From Anniella stebbinsi (taxonomy: Eukaryota > Chordata > Lepidosauria > Squamata > Anniellidae), in the NCBI GenBank assembly GCA_029215795.1, contig JARDYH010000004.1:205758017-205822016 (forward strand): a DNA stretch of 64,000 nucleotides, written 5' to 3'. This document shows, piece after piece, positions 32,203 through 43,388 of this stretch (the first letter of the stretch is position 1; each line of letters starts with the position of its first letter). Position numbers and translations under genes: made by a program. The notes beneath the pieces are model-generated. The model worked only from the letters and a program-made list of their open reading frames with translations. It ran no database searches and was not told the DNA's origin.

Positions 32203-32825
32203 GCATTAGTAAGTAAAACCACAATAACAATATGAAAATGTCAGTACAAAATAAAACCAACAAAGAGGAGGTACATCATACATGAACACCTTGTTTTCAC
32301 CATTGGTTCCCTCCAATTTCTTTCAATGTTGGAAGCTGATGCAGGGCTAAGAAAAAACTGGAATGACGCACCATTCTCATTTCTCCGACCCATTTGGCAG
32401 GGCCACAACATAGATAAATGGAAGTCATTCTGCCCTTACGTCTCTCTGGGGCAATTTCTGTTTGCCTGGCATTGATTTCCCCCAAGTGTCTGTGTTCCAT
32501 AAGGAGTGAAGGTTGGGGAGGAATTTAAGGTGAGTGGGGGAAATTCTCCTAATAGCTGTGATCCCACACTTCTCCAGCAACTTATGTACAAGAAATTTGC
32601 ATGAACTGGGAAAGTGATGTGTTTCCTTCCCATACAAACCTCATACTACTGGCTGGCCTTTGCTTATTACATGGGAATGGAACATGCTATTGTCCCTGCC
32701 TAGATCTTGTTTTATATACATCTTCTTTGGATGGATGGCGAACATATCACAGGACAGAAGCTCCCACTAACTGCAGGTACATACAAATTAGACAGGATAC
32801 GGAACTTGATATGGTCTTCCCTCTG
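32202..32825. other. No recognised feature
   Basis: Broken open frames only; no repeat ends recognised. Confidence 0.5.
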
Positions 32826-33190
32826 TTATCCCTAGAGCAGGGGTGGGGACCCTCAGGCACAGAGGCCAAATCCAACCCTGCTGAGGTTCCAATTTGTACC
32901 TCCAAGGTTCCCCAAATGACCATCCCCCCTGCCCCTAGCTCCACCCCTGTTTCCCCAACCACTAATTGCTGGTTGGTTCTTGGCTTTTGTGCAGTTGTTT
33001 CTCTGGTTCAAGAGATTGAAATGCCTCTCCTAAGACTTAGTTACTGGAAGTAACAGCTTTATTCTACAGCATGCGGGTAATTTTTTTGTATTTTTGGCTC
33101 ACCCTCTGTGCTTTCAACCCTGCCCATCACTAGAATGTGGGCCCCAAAGTTTCTCCAAAAAATTGAATTTGACCCTCTGTCTGAAACAGG
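32826..33190. mobile_element. Diverged hAT-type element with 'CAGGGGTGGGGA' end
   Basis: CAGGGGTGGGGACCCTCAGG at about 32838 is a typical hAT (Charlie-like) terminus. The far side ('gaatttgaccctctgtctga', 'aacaggttctc') looks like its decayed mirror. The middle has 'ctagctccacccctg'. Target duplication not resolved. Confidence 0.5.
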
Positions 33191-33835
33191 TTCTCTCATG
33201 TCTGTTCTAAAGTATTGTCCCAGGGATCTGTGCATAACCCTGTCTTGTGAATGTCTTTTTAAGCTATGGTACTCTTCTTGTGACTGGCTTATTAAAGAGT
33301 GTCACTCATTTAGGAATTTCCTGATTATATGCCAAGTCTGGAGAATGACAGCTTTTTGCATTGGGTGTAATAGGAACAATGTCACAAACACTGTTGTTCT
33401 TTTTCAGGCTATCTGGAACTGCTTCCACAGCTGATTCGGAAGCTGAGTTTCCAGACACACTTTATTTCCAAAGATAAAATTTGCTCTTTGTAATTTATTT
33501 ATTTTCATTCTCTGTTTTTCAGTGTTATGCATGAGAAGTATTTTAACATAATAGTTGTTGGCAGGGAGAGAGGTGATTCACCAGAATTATGTCTGGTCTG
33601 TTTATAAAACAATGAATTATTTTATCTTGTTTTAGGTTCATCCCAATACAAGGTGTAATCATTATTCTCAAAAATTGGGTCAGGACATTATTTTCTAGTA
33701 AAGGAGCAGTCCTCAATTGCTTAGTTGGCATTGCAAACCCAATTCATGGTAAATTATTATTATTGTTCCTGTTGGTAGCAGCACTATTCATGTGTTCTTA
33801 TCATTGATATTAATTTCTGAATCTCCTTGTTGCTC
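33191..33835. other. No recognised feature
   Basis: AT-rich, no repeat ends or coding signal recognised. Confidence 0.5.
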
Positions 33836-34499
33836 TAGTGTCTAGCAAAGTCACTTTGATTTATCCATATTTTGTTCCCCTAGCACCCACAAAAATGTGG
33901 GGAGGCCCTGGGTCCTTTTCGCCTTCTCCTTCCTCTCTTCCACTACCACAACATGTGGTGATGGCCACTGTGCCACCACACCACTATATATTAGGCCTGG
34001 TCGTGAGCACCTCTTCTTGGGACAAGCGCCACCACTTGAATAAGCCTTTTTTATATTGTTGTATGTATTAAAATTAATAAAAATTATTACCCCCCCAAAA
34101 AAAAAGCCTGAGGGAAGGGCAAAATAACACTACCTTTTCCCTTATAGCAGAGGGGGAAATGATATTGAGGTTTTGAAAAAGGTTCTCCTGTGAGTATATT
34201 GGCTGAAGGTGTAATGTTATGTGTTTCTTTATAAACTAAGAGAGCAGGTTACAAAGCCAAGCTGACACGTGGTTTGTGGTAGCAAAAATAAAAGAAAAAG
34301 TTTATTGTTGTTTACAGTTCTTTCAAAATCAATTTCAAACGTGCCTATTCTTAATACTTCTAATAATCTTACTAATAATCCTAAATCCTTAAAATATTCT
34401 ATTTAATTTCTCTTCATACACTCCTGACTAGAACACACACAGCTATCTTCCACTTAACTACCCTCCACCCAACCAACACAATAAAATATCTACAAACCA

Positions 34500-35277
34500 C
34501 TCTCTCACATGAGCCTCAGACTCACGCCCGGCAACGCCTGGGCGAGGGGAGGCTGATTGTGGATGGGAGGAGACGGCGCGGCGTGGAGGTAGGCCACTGG
34601 CCACCTCGTTTTGGCGCCACTGGGGCAGGGAGGAGTGCAGCCATTTAAGGGCTGCGCTCCTGCCCAGAGCCCTCTTTGTCTGTTCTGGCTCCCTCCCTCC
34701 CTCCCTCCCTCCCTCCCTCCCTTGTAGACAGTGTGGGTTCGCTGGTTGTCCTTTTGGAAGCCGAGTAGGATTTTTTTGCTCACAATCTGAATTGGTTGTG
34801 AGTTTTTTCACCTACTCCACACTGTAAGACAAGCTGGGTGTATTAAATGGGTTGATTCAGTGTTCTTTGGTCACATTTGATGGCAGTTAGGTGTGGGCAT
34901 CTCGAGAGGGGAATACTGGTGAGCATTCTCTGGCACCATTGGTGGTGATGGGTAGTGCCTGAAGCCTATGGCTGGGAGTCTTGTGGCACCAGCCAGCGGG
35001 TGGAAGGTTTACCTTTGAGGCCAACCCTCCTCACTCCCTCGGAGCCGTGCGGCACGTGGGCGGTGACACCGGAAGGCCTCCCTACCCCAACTGGGGAACC
35101 CATGAGGTGGCGAGCTGTAAGGCGCCACTACAGGGGTTAAGAATGGCTTGCCCGATCCTAGGGATCGCCTTATGGCCAAGTGTGAGATGCCCACTTAGGA
35201 TTTACCCCTTTGCAGAATCTTTAATAAATGTGGCCCATATTTAAATCCATATTCTTGTGTCGCGTCGTTATTTCTCA
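34500..35277 (+). mobile_element. Candidate solo LTR (possibly 34723-35277)
   Basis: The 3' part has an AATAAA signal ('tttaataaatgtggccc' at about 35220) followed by 'cttgtgtcgcgtcgttattt', and ends in CA at 35277, as LTRs do. If the LTR starts at TGTAGACAG (34723), the 4-base flank CCCT is present on both sides (34719-34722, 35278-35281). However, the left one lies in a (CCCT)n run, so the match may be chance. A second possibility is a longer LTR starting near 34509 that includes 'catttaagggctgcgctc'. No internal retroviral genes are next to it. Confidence 0.4.
34690..34722. repeat. (CCCT)n microsatellite
   Basis: About eight CCCT units. Confidence 0.95.
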
Positions 35278-35384
35278 CCCTCCACTTCCGCAATATATAT
35301 ACTCCTCCCCGCTCCCTTTTCCAGCATCACCAGCCATTCTGCACTCTCCAAACACACTAATTCAGACATACGTAAGGAGACAGA

Positions 35385-35585
35385 AATGTGGGATATTGTC
35401 ACAGCCACCAATATGGATGGCTTTAAAAGGGGTTGGATAAATTCCTGGAGAAGAAGGCTATCAATGGTTACAAGTCCTGATGCTAAGTGCAACCTCCAGT
35501 ATCAGAGGCAGTAAGCCTGTATACACTAGTTACTGGGAAACATGGGTGGGAAGGTGCTGCTGCACATGTGTCCTGCTTGTAGCAC
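35385..35585 (+). pseudogene. CR1 LINE C-terminal ORF2 fragment and 3' UTR (plus strand)
   Basis: The frame includes 'TNMDGFKRGWINSW', matching the minus-strand copy at 44102-44341 ('TSMDGFERGLDKFMEVKTIN'). The frame then shifts and runs into 3' UTR with 'cagtatcagaggcagtaagc'. Only the last part of the polymerase ORF remains, without catalytic residues. Confidence 0.72.
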
Positions 35586-35636
35586 CGTTTTGAATTCTTA
35601 ACCAAATGGATATGATAAGACATCAAGAGCCTATCT

Positions 35637-35745
35637 ACACTACTGCTTTAAAACATTTTATAACAGTTTTTAAATGGTTAATAACCGTTATTGACCAGTT
35701 TAAAACGGTTATAAACCGTTTTAAAGCAGTAGTGTAGATAGGCTC
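35637..35745. mobile_element. MITE with 'GAGCCTATCTACAC' ends, copy 3 (near-perfect hairpin)
   Basis: GAGCCTATCTACACTACTGC is mirrored exactly by 'gcagtagtgtagataggctc'. CAA flanks both sides (35634-35636, 35746-35748). At 109 bp the whole element is a near-perfect inverted repeat ('aaaacggttataaaccgttt' in the centre). Confidence 0.85.
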
Positions 35746-35749
35746 CAAG

Positions 35750-36539
35750 AGAAGAGCCTAGACAGTTTCAAGGGCAGGGAGACAGGGGAAAGATAGCACA
35801 CTGGAATTTTATTACTCCTCCTAGAATAGTTGATAAAACACCATGATAAGATCACACAAAAACAACCTTGATGTATTAAAACATAATAAAATCACCCGAA
35901 AAAAGCTACAGCAATGACATATAAGTCAACAGATCAGATGGACCATTTTTGCATTATTATTATTATTTTTTTAATAACCCTGATAAACTTAAAATTGTAT
36001 CAAAGTCTCCTAGTTGTTTTTTCAGGGATGCCATTTGCTGAAAGACAAACTGATTTCATGTTAGCACTTGAACATTACATATAATTGCAAGCTTTTGATT
36101 GTGGAACTATTTTTTAATATTTGATTTCATAAAGAACAGCTTATATGAGTAACTGCTATTCAAAAGACGTGAACATTGCAGAGCTAAAGCCAAGGTTTTA
36201 AAGAAACACAGGACTCCATTATATTCGAACATCATTGTTACCTATTTTTATACTTGGGAAATGTTTCCCAAGGGTATGAGTAATCATGCATGGTAGAGAA
36301 ACATTTTGGTGCATGCTGGCCTTTTCTCCAACTCAAAAGGAATAAACAAGGCTGGACTGGAATGATATCAGTGTGCTGGCACTGGCTTTACTGTTCAGGA
36401 TTTTCCCAAGAGGACTGTAAAGAGGTCAGAGACCATTAAGTCAGTGAAGGAGAAAGGAACTGTGAGGCTAAAGTGGATACTTCCTTCTCCAACCTTTCAC
36501 ACTATACAAGAGATGAGCAAGGGGTCCTCTCACATAGAG
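35750..36539. other. No recognised feature
   Basis: AT-rich; no repeat ends or exon signals recognised. Confidence 0.5.
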
Positions 36540-36930
36540 TTTTGAATATATTATGTTAGGTTGCCTGCATGACATGTGCTCCTCTGTAAGGCTCAGAGAA
36601 GATCATCAGATGGGGAGCTGTGTTTCCATACCGTTGCTTTGCCTCCTGCTTCTGTCCCACAATAGGGATGAGCAGCTTCCTCTTTTTCACATGGGGAAGC
36701 AAGGAAGCAACAACCAAGCAACCAATGACCACATGGCCTATTCCGTGGGCATTTTCATGGCGCAACCTCTCCTGCACAGGGCAGGAAATAGCACCAAGTA
36801 GCCAAAAGAATCGGATTTTCCACGTGGTATTTTGAAGTGGGGAAAATGACAGAAGGAGCAGGAGACACACAGGAGGAATACAGCGTCATCAAAATGTCCT
36901 GCAAAGATCCGTGATTGAGCAGTCACGAAC
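36540..36930. repeat. Unclassified interspersed repeat, copy 2
   Basis: Opposite-orientation counterpart of 21946-22262; see 'aaatgacagaaggagcagga', 'acacacaggagg', 'ccatggcccat'-like segments. Family unknown. Confidence 0.5.
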
Positions 36931-37148
36931 GTGCCATGAAACGCTCATCTCATGGCTCTTTCTATCTGCATTGACTAGAGTTGCCTTCATTTCTAATGGG
37001 TCAGGGTGCACATTGCAACAGCTCACTCCCAGGCTGGCCCTTGTTTCTGGTACCCCCAAATTTCATCAAAACATCTGGATGTGTAGATAATCCTGAGCTT
37101 GCATAGCTATGGGCAGTATTCAGCGCTGGCAATCCACCAGCTCTATAT

Positions 37149-37500
37149 TAGGGATATATGAGAAATTTGTTTCAGTTAATTTTTGATCAGGATTCACCCA
37201 GTTTTCACTTTCTGGACAAAATGCAGACTCAGATGCAATCTTTGATCAAAGTCCGTACACGTTGGAGCTTTCAATGTTTTTTGTGGACCAAAAAAAGATG
37301 CATTCAACAGCATGTGTACATGTGAAAAAATGTGCATGAAAAAATGAGTACATTTGGAAAAAGTGCATGAATATGCTTTAATCAAAGAGAGAAGAATGCA
37401 TGCATTTCAAAGACACACAAAACTGATGAGTACTTTTGGAAAAATAGGCACAAAAATACATATGGATTTTCATGAGAAATGAAAAAAATAAAGCTTGCAA
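37149..37500. mobile_element. Partial family M element with 'TAGGGATATATGAG' end
   Basis: The left end TAGGGATATATGAGAAATTT and the interior 'aaaaatgtgcatgaaaaaat' match the family M style. The right end is missing, so the copy appears truncated. Confidence 0.5.
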
Positions 37501-37790
37501 TCTGATACAAACTCGAGCGGAATGAACTCTGAGATGGAATTCAGAGAACTTGTACTAGCAGGAAAAACTGATAGTGCAACAGAAAAATAGTGCATGCTAG
37601 TGCAGCCCAGGAAACTAGTCAAAACTACCACTTCCAAAATAGAACAAATCAGCAAACGCCTTAGTTTGGGCTAGTTTCAGGTTGAACTGGTCAGTGCTAG
37701 CTTCCTGTTGTGTTGATAAATGTTCCCACTAACACAGCAGCAGCACTGCATAATTCCCTTTATTTCCTATATAAGGGAACCACATCCTGG

Positions 37791-38212
37791 GGGCTATCTA
37801 CACGGCACCGAGTTGGTGCTGCTCCAGCAACAAAGCCTGCAGTTTTGCTGGTACGGGGTGGCAGCAAGTTATGCAGACAGAGGGAGGCAGCGCGAGCTTT
37901 CTGGCAGCCACTGGGTTCACCAGGCCTGCCACCTCCACCTCCCACAGTTTTCAGAGGCCAATGCCAAGTCACCTTCCACCCAGGAATGCCCTCCCCCCCT
38001 CTCCCAAAGCACTGCCTTAGCGAGAACAGTTGTGGAAGAGCTGCACTGATCTCGCTCGGGCAAGAAAAGTCAGGGTAAGTCCCCAACTTTTCTGCTCCGC
38101 ATCTTCGGCTGTTTGCCTCAGGGTGGTTCTGAATCAGTAGCTGCATCATATAACCAACACAGCATGGATTCAGAGCCATCTGGGGGCAAAGACAACTTAT
38201 AGACAGCCCCAA
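37791..38212. mobile_element. MITE with 'GGGGCTATCTACAC' ends, copy 1
   Basis: GGGGGCTATCTACACGGC is mirrored by 'cttatagacagcccc'. The interior matches 56577-56971 ('ggcagcaagttatgcagac', 'tcagggtaagtccccaac', 'tgaatcagtagctgc'). A consensus 5' splice site CAGG|GTAAGT lies at 38071-38080. No transposase; the open frames (37710-38266, both strands) are not a recognised protein. Confidence 0.75.
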
Positions 38213-38451
38213 GGTCCATTTCAGTCCAAGATCATATTGTGTCCTACATTGGCTGGAACACTGCATTCAGCCACATCAGGGTTAGATATGCTGCCATGTT
38301 GTATTGTTTTTGCTGGAAGGAGGTAGGTACAAAATGGCTAGTGTGAAATTCAAATTAGGGTGGCTAGCTACTTTCATGTCACCAAAATAGAAAATGCATC
38401 ACCCAAATCAACAAAGGACAACAGATTTGCATGAATTCAGCTATGCAGGCA

Positions 38452-38454
<3 letters not shown>

Positions 38455-38484
<30 letters not shown>
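38455..38484. repeat. (GA)n microsatellite
   Basis: Perfect GA run next to the repeat at 38490. Confidence 0.95.
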
Positions 38485-38489
<5 letters not shown>

Positions 38490-38760
38490 GATAGGTGCCA
38501 ATTTATTTGTACACGTGCACATTTGGACACAATTACTATAATTAAAATAGAAATACAACACACCATAGTGGAGAAAACTGACCAAGTGACCTGTGTGCCT
38601 GCTCTGTCTGTTGTCCAGGTACTAACTGTGGATGGGCAACTTCAAAGCCTCTGCTCTCCTGGCTTCTTATGGTTCCCTCTTGTGAAACCAAGGTCAGACT
38701 CAACAGCCCTTCAAATGGAGAACTGTCCATTGTAAAGTAGGAGATATGGCCACGCTGGTA
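38490..38760. repeat. Unclassified interspersed repeat, copy 1
   Basis: Colinear with 45390-45668. Shared: 'ggacacaattactataatta' versus 'ggatgcaattactgtgattt', then 'actgtggatgggcaacttca', then 'gagatatggccacgctgg'. About 270 bp, no coding. Possibly a SINE or MITE; ends unknown. Confidence 0.6.
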
Positions 38761-40688
38761 AGAACCCTTAGTGCACCGTTCAAAAGGTAAAAATACTAGC
38801 TCTCATGCAAAAAAGAAGTCGTTTCAGATGACATCCCACCCAGGATAAGGCAGCCAATTTACCAGGACTCTGGGGGCAAGACCACTACCTTCTGAAGATC
38901 CAAATTTGAAGTAAAGATTAATATTCATGATTAAAAAAACAAATCAAGGCTCTGTATAAGGATCTCCATCAACAACAGATTACTAGAAAAAAGTAGGCTT
39001 TAATCTCGATTTTTGCGTGAAGGTTGTCATAGTTGCAGAAGCAGCTGCAGGAGGCAGTCAAAGCCACAGGTTAGGATAACTCCATGTTCAGAGCAAGATT
39101 TACTCATATTCACAATAGTGAAACTTAAAAATGTGTATCTTAAAGAATTAACCAGGGGGTGTCAACCAGTCACTTCTGAACAATGAAGTGAACACCCTTG
39201 GTCACAAGAACAGTGGTTTTGATGGGCTTCATAGAAGGAAATCAAGGCATGGCGGAAACTCACAACGTGATGCTGCCACAACCTGAGATAAATATCCCTG
39301 CTTCTTCTACTTGTTCAAACCTGCAGGGGCAGCATCGTGTATCCTTAGGCAGCTACTGGTACCCCAGCAGGGCCCACCATTTATGCCTGCTTTGGGTCCC
39401 ACTTAACATGTTTTTCCCCCCAACCCAGAGTTCCAAGCAATGTTGGATCTAACTGCTATTTTAATTTTCCCCAATGCCCCCAGTGTCATGGCACTCTGGG
39501 ACAGCTTTCCCTGACCTTGTGCCCTCTAGATGCTTTGGACAAAGATTCCCAGCATTCCTGACCATTGGCCATGCCAGCTGGGGCGAGGAGGAAAACCTTC
39601 TCTATCTACCCCTGCTTCCCCCCCTTTTCTCGTTCTCTTTCTCCTTCTCCAGAGGACTTCTGAAACTAGGACAATGAAACTGCAGCCTGGGGCAATGAGT
39701 TGCCCACTTATTCTAGCATTCACTTCTCTGGCTCAGCAGAATTAAATGGTCTGAAGGCCGGGAGCAGAGGATGTTGAGATTCCCCGTAGAGTTTCTCAGT
39801 CTCGAAACCCTCCTGTGCGTACAAAAGGGTTTTCGTGTCTCAGAACACCTGATACATAAAAGGAACTTTCTGAAAACAGGAGAGGCAGGGCTTACATACT
39901 GAATGCCAAGGGCTACATCTTCATTGCAAGGAGGTCTGGCCAGCTACACCCCAGAGCTGCTAGACCAGGGATATAATTTCCACATGTAATTTCCCATAAT
40001 GACCTCTTTACTTTACGGAGGTGGAGTGGGTAGGGTGAGGAGAGAAACCTCTTCCTTCTTCCTTGTGTGACTATTATTACACATATCTCAGTTTTCTAAC
40101 TCTTAGATCCTTTTAAATTATATTTCTTTTGTTTTATTGCCAGGTAAATTCTCCATGGTAATCACCGTGCACAAATAAATAGACCACAGTCATCAATCTA
40201 GCACACCGCATTTGGGGGGGGGGGGGTTTGGCTGCGGCGTGAATATGAACGGCTTCATATAAGTGAGCAGCAAATCCTTCAAGCCTCTTTGCAAAACTGC
40301 TCAAGGGGAGGCTTTATTGCTTATTTCAATATGGAAAGAGCCTGGCAACTTTGTTCTTTGTGTCATCTCTTTATTGATTGCTGAAGGGGATGCTCTTTAA
40401 CAATAACTCAACGCCCAGTGGAGAGAAAAAATGCCGGTGTTTTCATTATTCAAGGCTCATGCTGAAGGACGGGGGTGGGGGTGGGATGGTTGTTTTTCTA
40501 CAATACACAATAAATGCATACTCTTTGAAATGCAAGTATTTCCATCTTATTTATGCAAGAAGGAACTCAGACAGAAAAATGACATGGGTTTTTATTCTGA
40601 AGTTGATAGGTGGTTCTTTCTGTTCTCTCTATGGCTCTGTTCAGGTATTGATTTGCCACATCCTGCTCCAGGACACTGTATAAAGTCC
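38761..40688. other. Mostly unassigned; one diverged MITE trace and a candidate conserved stretch
   Basis: At 39515-39705 a weak hAT-MITE-like mirror ('ctagatgctttgg', 'ccatgccagctgg', 'gagttgcccac') may remain. A G-run lies at about 40214-40226. The stretch 40225-40420 is repeat-free with 'caactttgttctttgtgtc' (SOX-like motifs) and could be a conserved element. No gene recognised. Confidence 0.4.
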
Positions 40689-40689
40689 A

Positions 40690-40823
40690 AGGATGGGAAA
40701 CATATGGCCCTCCAAAAGTTGCTGGACTGCAAATCCCATCAGCCCTACCCAGCACAGCCAATGGTGAGGGATCATGGGAGTTGTAGGCCAAAAGATCTGG
40801 AGCACCACAAGTTGTGCACCTCT
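40690..40823. mobile_element. Short palindromic hAT-type MITE
   Basis: 'gatgggaaacatatggccct' is mirrored by 'caccacaagttgtgcacctc'. The core 'aatcccatcagccctaccc' is shared with 6320, 10006 and 58347. Confidence 0.72.
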
Positions 40824-40872
40824 GGCATAAGTATTGCTACCATCCAGTGATTATATTGTGATAGCTGGAGAA

Positions 40873-41078
40873 GGGCCATAGCTCAGTGTTACAGAGCACC
40901 TGCTTTGCATGCAGAAGGTCCCAGGTTCAATCCCTGACTTGTCCTGGTACAGCAAGGGAAAATCTCTTGCCTGAAACCCTCAAGAGCCACTGCCAGTCAG
41001 TGTTGACAGCACTGGGCTAAATGGACCAAGGGTCTGACTCAGTATAAGGCAGCTTCTTATGTTCCTATGTTGTGTGGA
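40873..41078 (+). mobile_element. tRNA-derived SINE with CR1-like tail
   Basis: The head has RNA polymerase III promoter boxes: an A-box-like 'tagctcagtgtt' at 40879 and the B box GGTTCAATCCC at 40924-40934. The spacing matches a tRNA gene ('gcatgcagaaggtcc' between them). A tRNA-unrelated body follows ('agagccactgccagtcagt'). The tail 'ggaccaagggtctgactcag' to 'cttatgttcctatg' resembles the CR1 LINE end. Such a SINE would be copied by CR1-type enzymes. It is a SINE and not a functional tRNA: the structure is interrupted and it continues into SINE body. Confidence 0.85.
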
Positions 41079-41196
41079 GGTAGGTAATAACAAATGTGTT
41101 CTTAACTGCCAGGTGTCTTTTATTAAGGTCAAGTGGGACCTGCAACAAAAGGTTGCAGTGTGGAGTGATCCTGTCCAGGATTTTAACCAGCTGTGC

Positions 41197-41412
41197 TAGG
41201 CTGACCAGATAAAATCCAGTTAAAGGTGCATGCACTATACTAGAGTGACCATATACAAAAGAAGGCAGGACCCCTGCAACTTTAACTGTTGTGATGAAGA
41301 GGGAATTTCACCAGGAACTAATTGCATACAAATGACACCAGCTGAAATTCCCTTTTCTCTACAACTGTTAAAGTTACATGAGCCCTGACCTGGATTTTAT
41401 CTGGTCACCCTA
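41197..41412. mobile_element. Palindromic hAT-type MITE (family P), copy 3, internally deleted
   Basis: Same ends (TAGGCTGACCAGATAAAATC; TTATCTGGTCACCCTA) with the exact 8-bp duplication AGCTGTGC (41189-41196, 41413-41420). It is 216 bp, not 320: most of one palindrome arm is missing, yet both termini are intact, which fits internal deletion before insertion or hairpin-mediated loss. Confidence 0.92.
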
Positions 41413-41662
41413 AGCTGTGCCCTTTTCCAGGATACCACTTTCTGTTCCCTCTTTTCCCTGGACACTCAGAATTCCATGGCCAGAGTATGCTCAGTCCTCA
41501 TTGACCAGTTTCAGGATAATTTCCCATGAGGGTGTTTCTTTTCTCTAAAATATTTTCTACTTCTGCAAACCTTGCAATTCCCCACCACAAGCTTTCTTGT
41601 ATATGGATCATGCCATCCCAGCCAGAACTCATTCAATTAAGATTTATATTAGTATATAAAAC

Positions 41663-41783
41663 CAGCCTTCCCAATCTGGTGCTTTCCAGTTGTTTTAGAC
41701 TATAACTACAATTAGCCCCAGCTGGCATGGCCAATGTTAGTTGCAGTCCAAAATATCTGGAGGGCATCATGTTGGGGAAGGCA
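41663..41783. mobile_element. Palindromic hAT-type MITE (CAGCCTTCCC family)
   Basis: CAGCCTTCCCAATCTGGTGC is mirrored by 'gcatcatgttggggaaggc'. The core is 'gccccagctggcatggcc'. About 120 bp. Confidence 0.75.
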
Positions 41784-42043
41784 AGATTGGACATATTAGT
41801 GGATGATAGGTCTGTCATCAGCTATTTGCCATGATACTTAAATAGAACATGGCAAATAGGTGTTGATAGACCTATCATTGTTAGTTTTAATTAGTGCTGT
41901 TCCAAAAAAAAAATCCTTCCATAATTTATTTGACCATTCACATACAATTCAATAGAAGAGAAATTGTTACCAACAACCGGACATCCTAACTACCTAAATC
42001 AATATTATTGGCAAAACTTTTTTTAAAAAAAGTTCATGGTGCC

Positions 42044-42347
42044 CAGTACAAGCTTCAGGTTCTTGAGGACCCTTGGGCAAGACACCTTGAATGCCCCCCT
42101 TCCCTCAGTGGGCCTACTTTCTCATCACCATTTTCACAAGCTGCTATTGTCCCTGCTCTTCTTGCTCATCACTGCTATCTCTTGCTTGATTGACAAGCAG
42201 AAACCAGTGAGGAAGCAGGCAGTGGCATTTCCTCCTCCTCCTCCTCCTCACTCCCACCAGGTCACAATGGTGAAGCAGTGAGGCTTTTGTCAGCGGGCCA
42301 CTGCTGGGATGTGGGACTAGCCATGCTTACTCTTGACGCCAGCCCTG
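42044..42347. mobile_element. hAT-type MITE, 'CAGGGCTGG' family, copy 2 (reverse)
   Basis: The right end GACGCCAGCCCTG is the complement of copy 1's left end. The flanks atggtgcc (42036-42043) and atggtgta (42348-42355) match at 6 of 8. The interior is the reverse complement of 13905-14249 ('tttctcatcaccattttcac', 'agctgctattgtccctgc'). Confidence 0.7.
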
Positions 42348-42467
42348 ATGGTGTACTTCAAGTTGGATTTAATTTGGGGGACAGTTTTCAAAAAATAACC
42401 TACATCTGTAGAAAGGGGTTCAAAAATAGACCCACAACCACAAATCACCGGGAAGCCTGATTCATTT

Positions 42468-42510
42468 ATTTATATATTACATTTCTATACTGCCCCACAG
42501 CTGAAGGGAG
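42468..42510 (-). mobile_element. L2-like LINE 3' tail fragment
   Basis: 'atttatatattacatttcta' and 'actgccccacagctgaag' are the minus-strand form of the L2-like tail. It is cut short at the right. Confidence 0.55.
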
Positions 42511-43350
42511 GGTCTTTGTTAGAAGGTACAAACAAGGCACTTTCCCCTCAGATTCCAACAGGAAGTCATATGTAGATCTAGTTATATAAGCTTCCAAGAG
42601 ACCCTTGTCAAGAATACTGACAATCTCCTTTTTAACACCTTCTATAGGGTCTGCCCTGCGTTTCTCATAATACACCACATTCCCCAACTGTCTATAGGCC
42701 TCCTTAAGATAGTCATTTACTTCTATTCATAATCACCACCAACCACTGCCAGTTTGGAAATAATAACATGGCGCTTCCATGAATTCTCAGGGATATATTC
42801 ATTTCCCCTGTCAAATTATGGCATAGACAGAGGAACTTGCTCCTTCTCCAATATAGTGAACTTTTCTAATTACCAGATCCTCAAGTACATTTATTTTAAG
42901 TTTCTTTGAAAAAGGATTAAAGACCAATTTGTGTTTGAATATCAATCTCACATCATCCACATATTAGTTTCTCCTCTGAAAAGACCAGCTACGCTTATCT
43001 TTCGGGGGGGGGGGGGTTCCACCATGGAATGGCATGTTGAGAAGTGGGAACAAATGTTCCTTATTATTAATTTAGTTACAAGATTTATATACTGCTCTAC
43101 TTCCAATAAAATTCCCCAGTAATTAATAATAAAAAAAGAAAAAGAATCAAAATACAGAATTAACAACTTGAAAATCAAACCATGCCTATAGAACCATGGC
43201 TGGTTAGTCAATGAAGGTTTGTTTAAAGCAAAATGTCTTCAGCAGGCACACAACATAAAACCATATCAGTGCCTTGTTGCTTGTATACCATGGCAATGCA
43301 TTATTAGCATATACTGTTTTGTGATTTAGAGTTGTTTTTGTATGTGTGCG

Positions 43351-43388
<38 letters not shown>

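Noticed and set aside
37760..38266. Minus-strand 168-codon frame
   Set aside because: It covers a MITE whose second copy (56577-56971) does not keep the same frame.
40873..40945. Functional tRNA gene
   Set aside because: The A and B boxes are present, but the sequence continues into a SINE body and CR1-like tail, and the cloverleaf is not complete.
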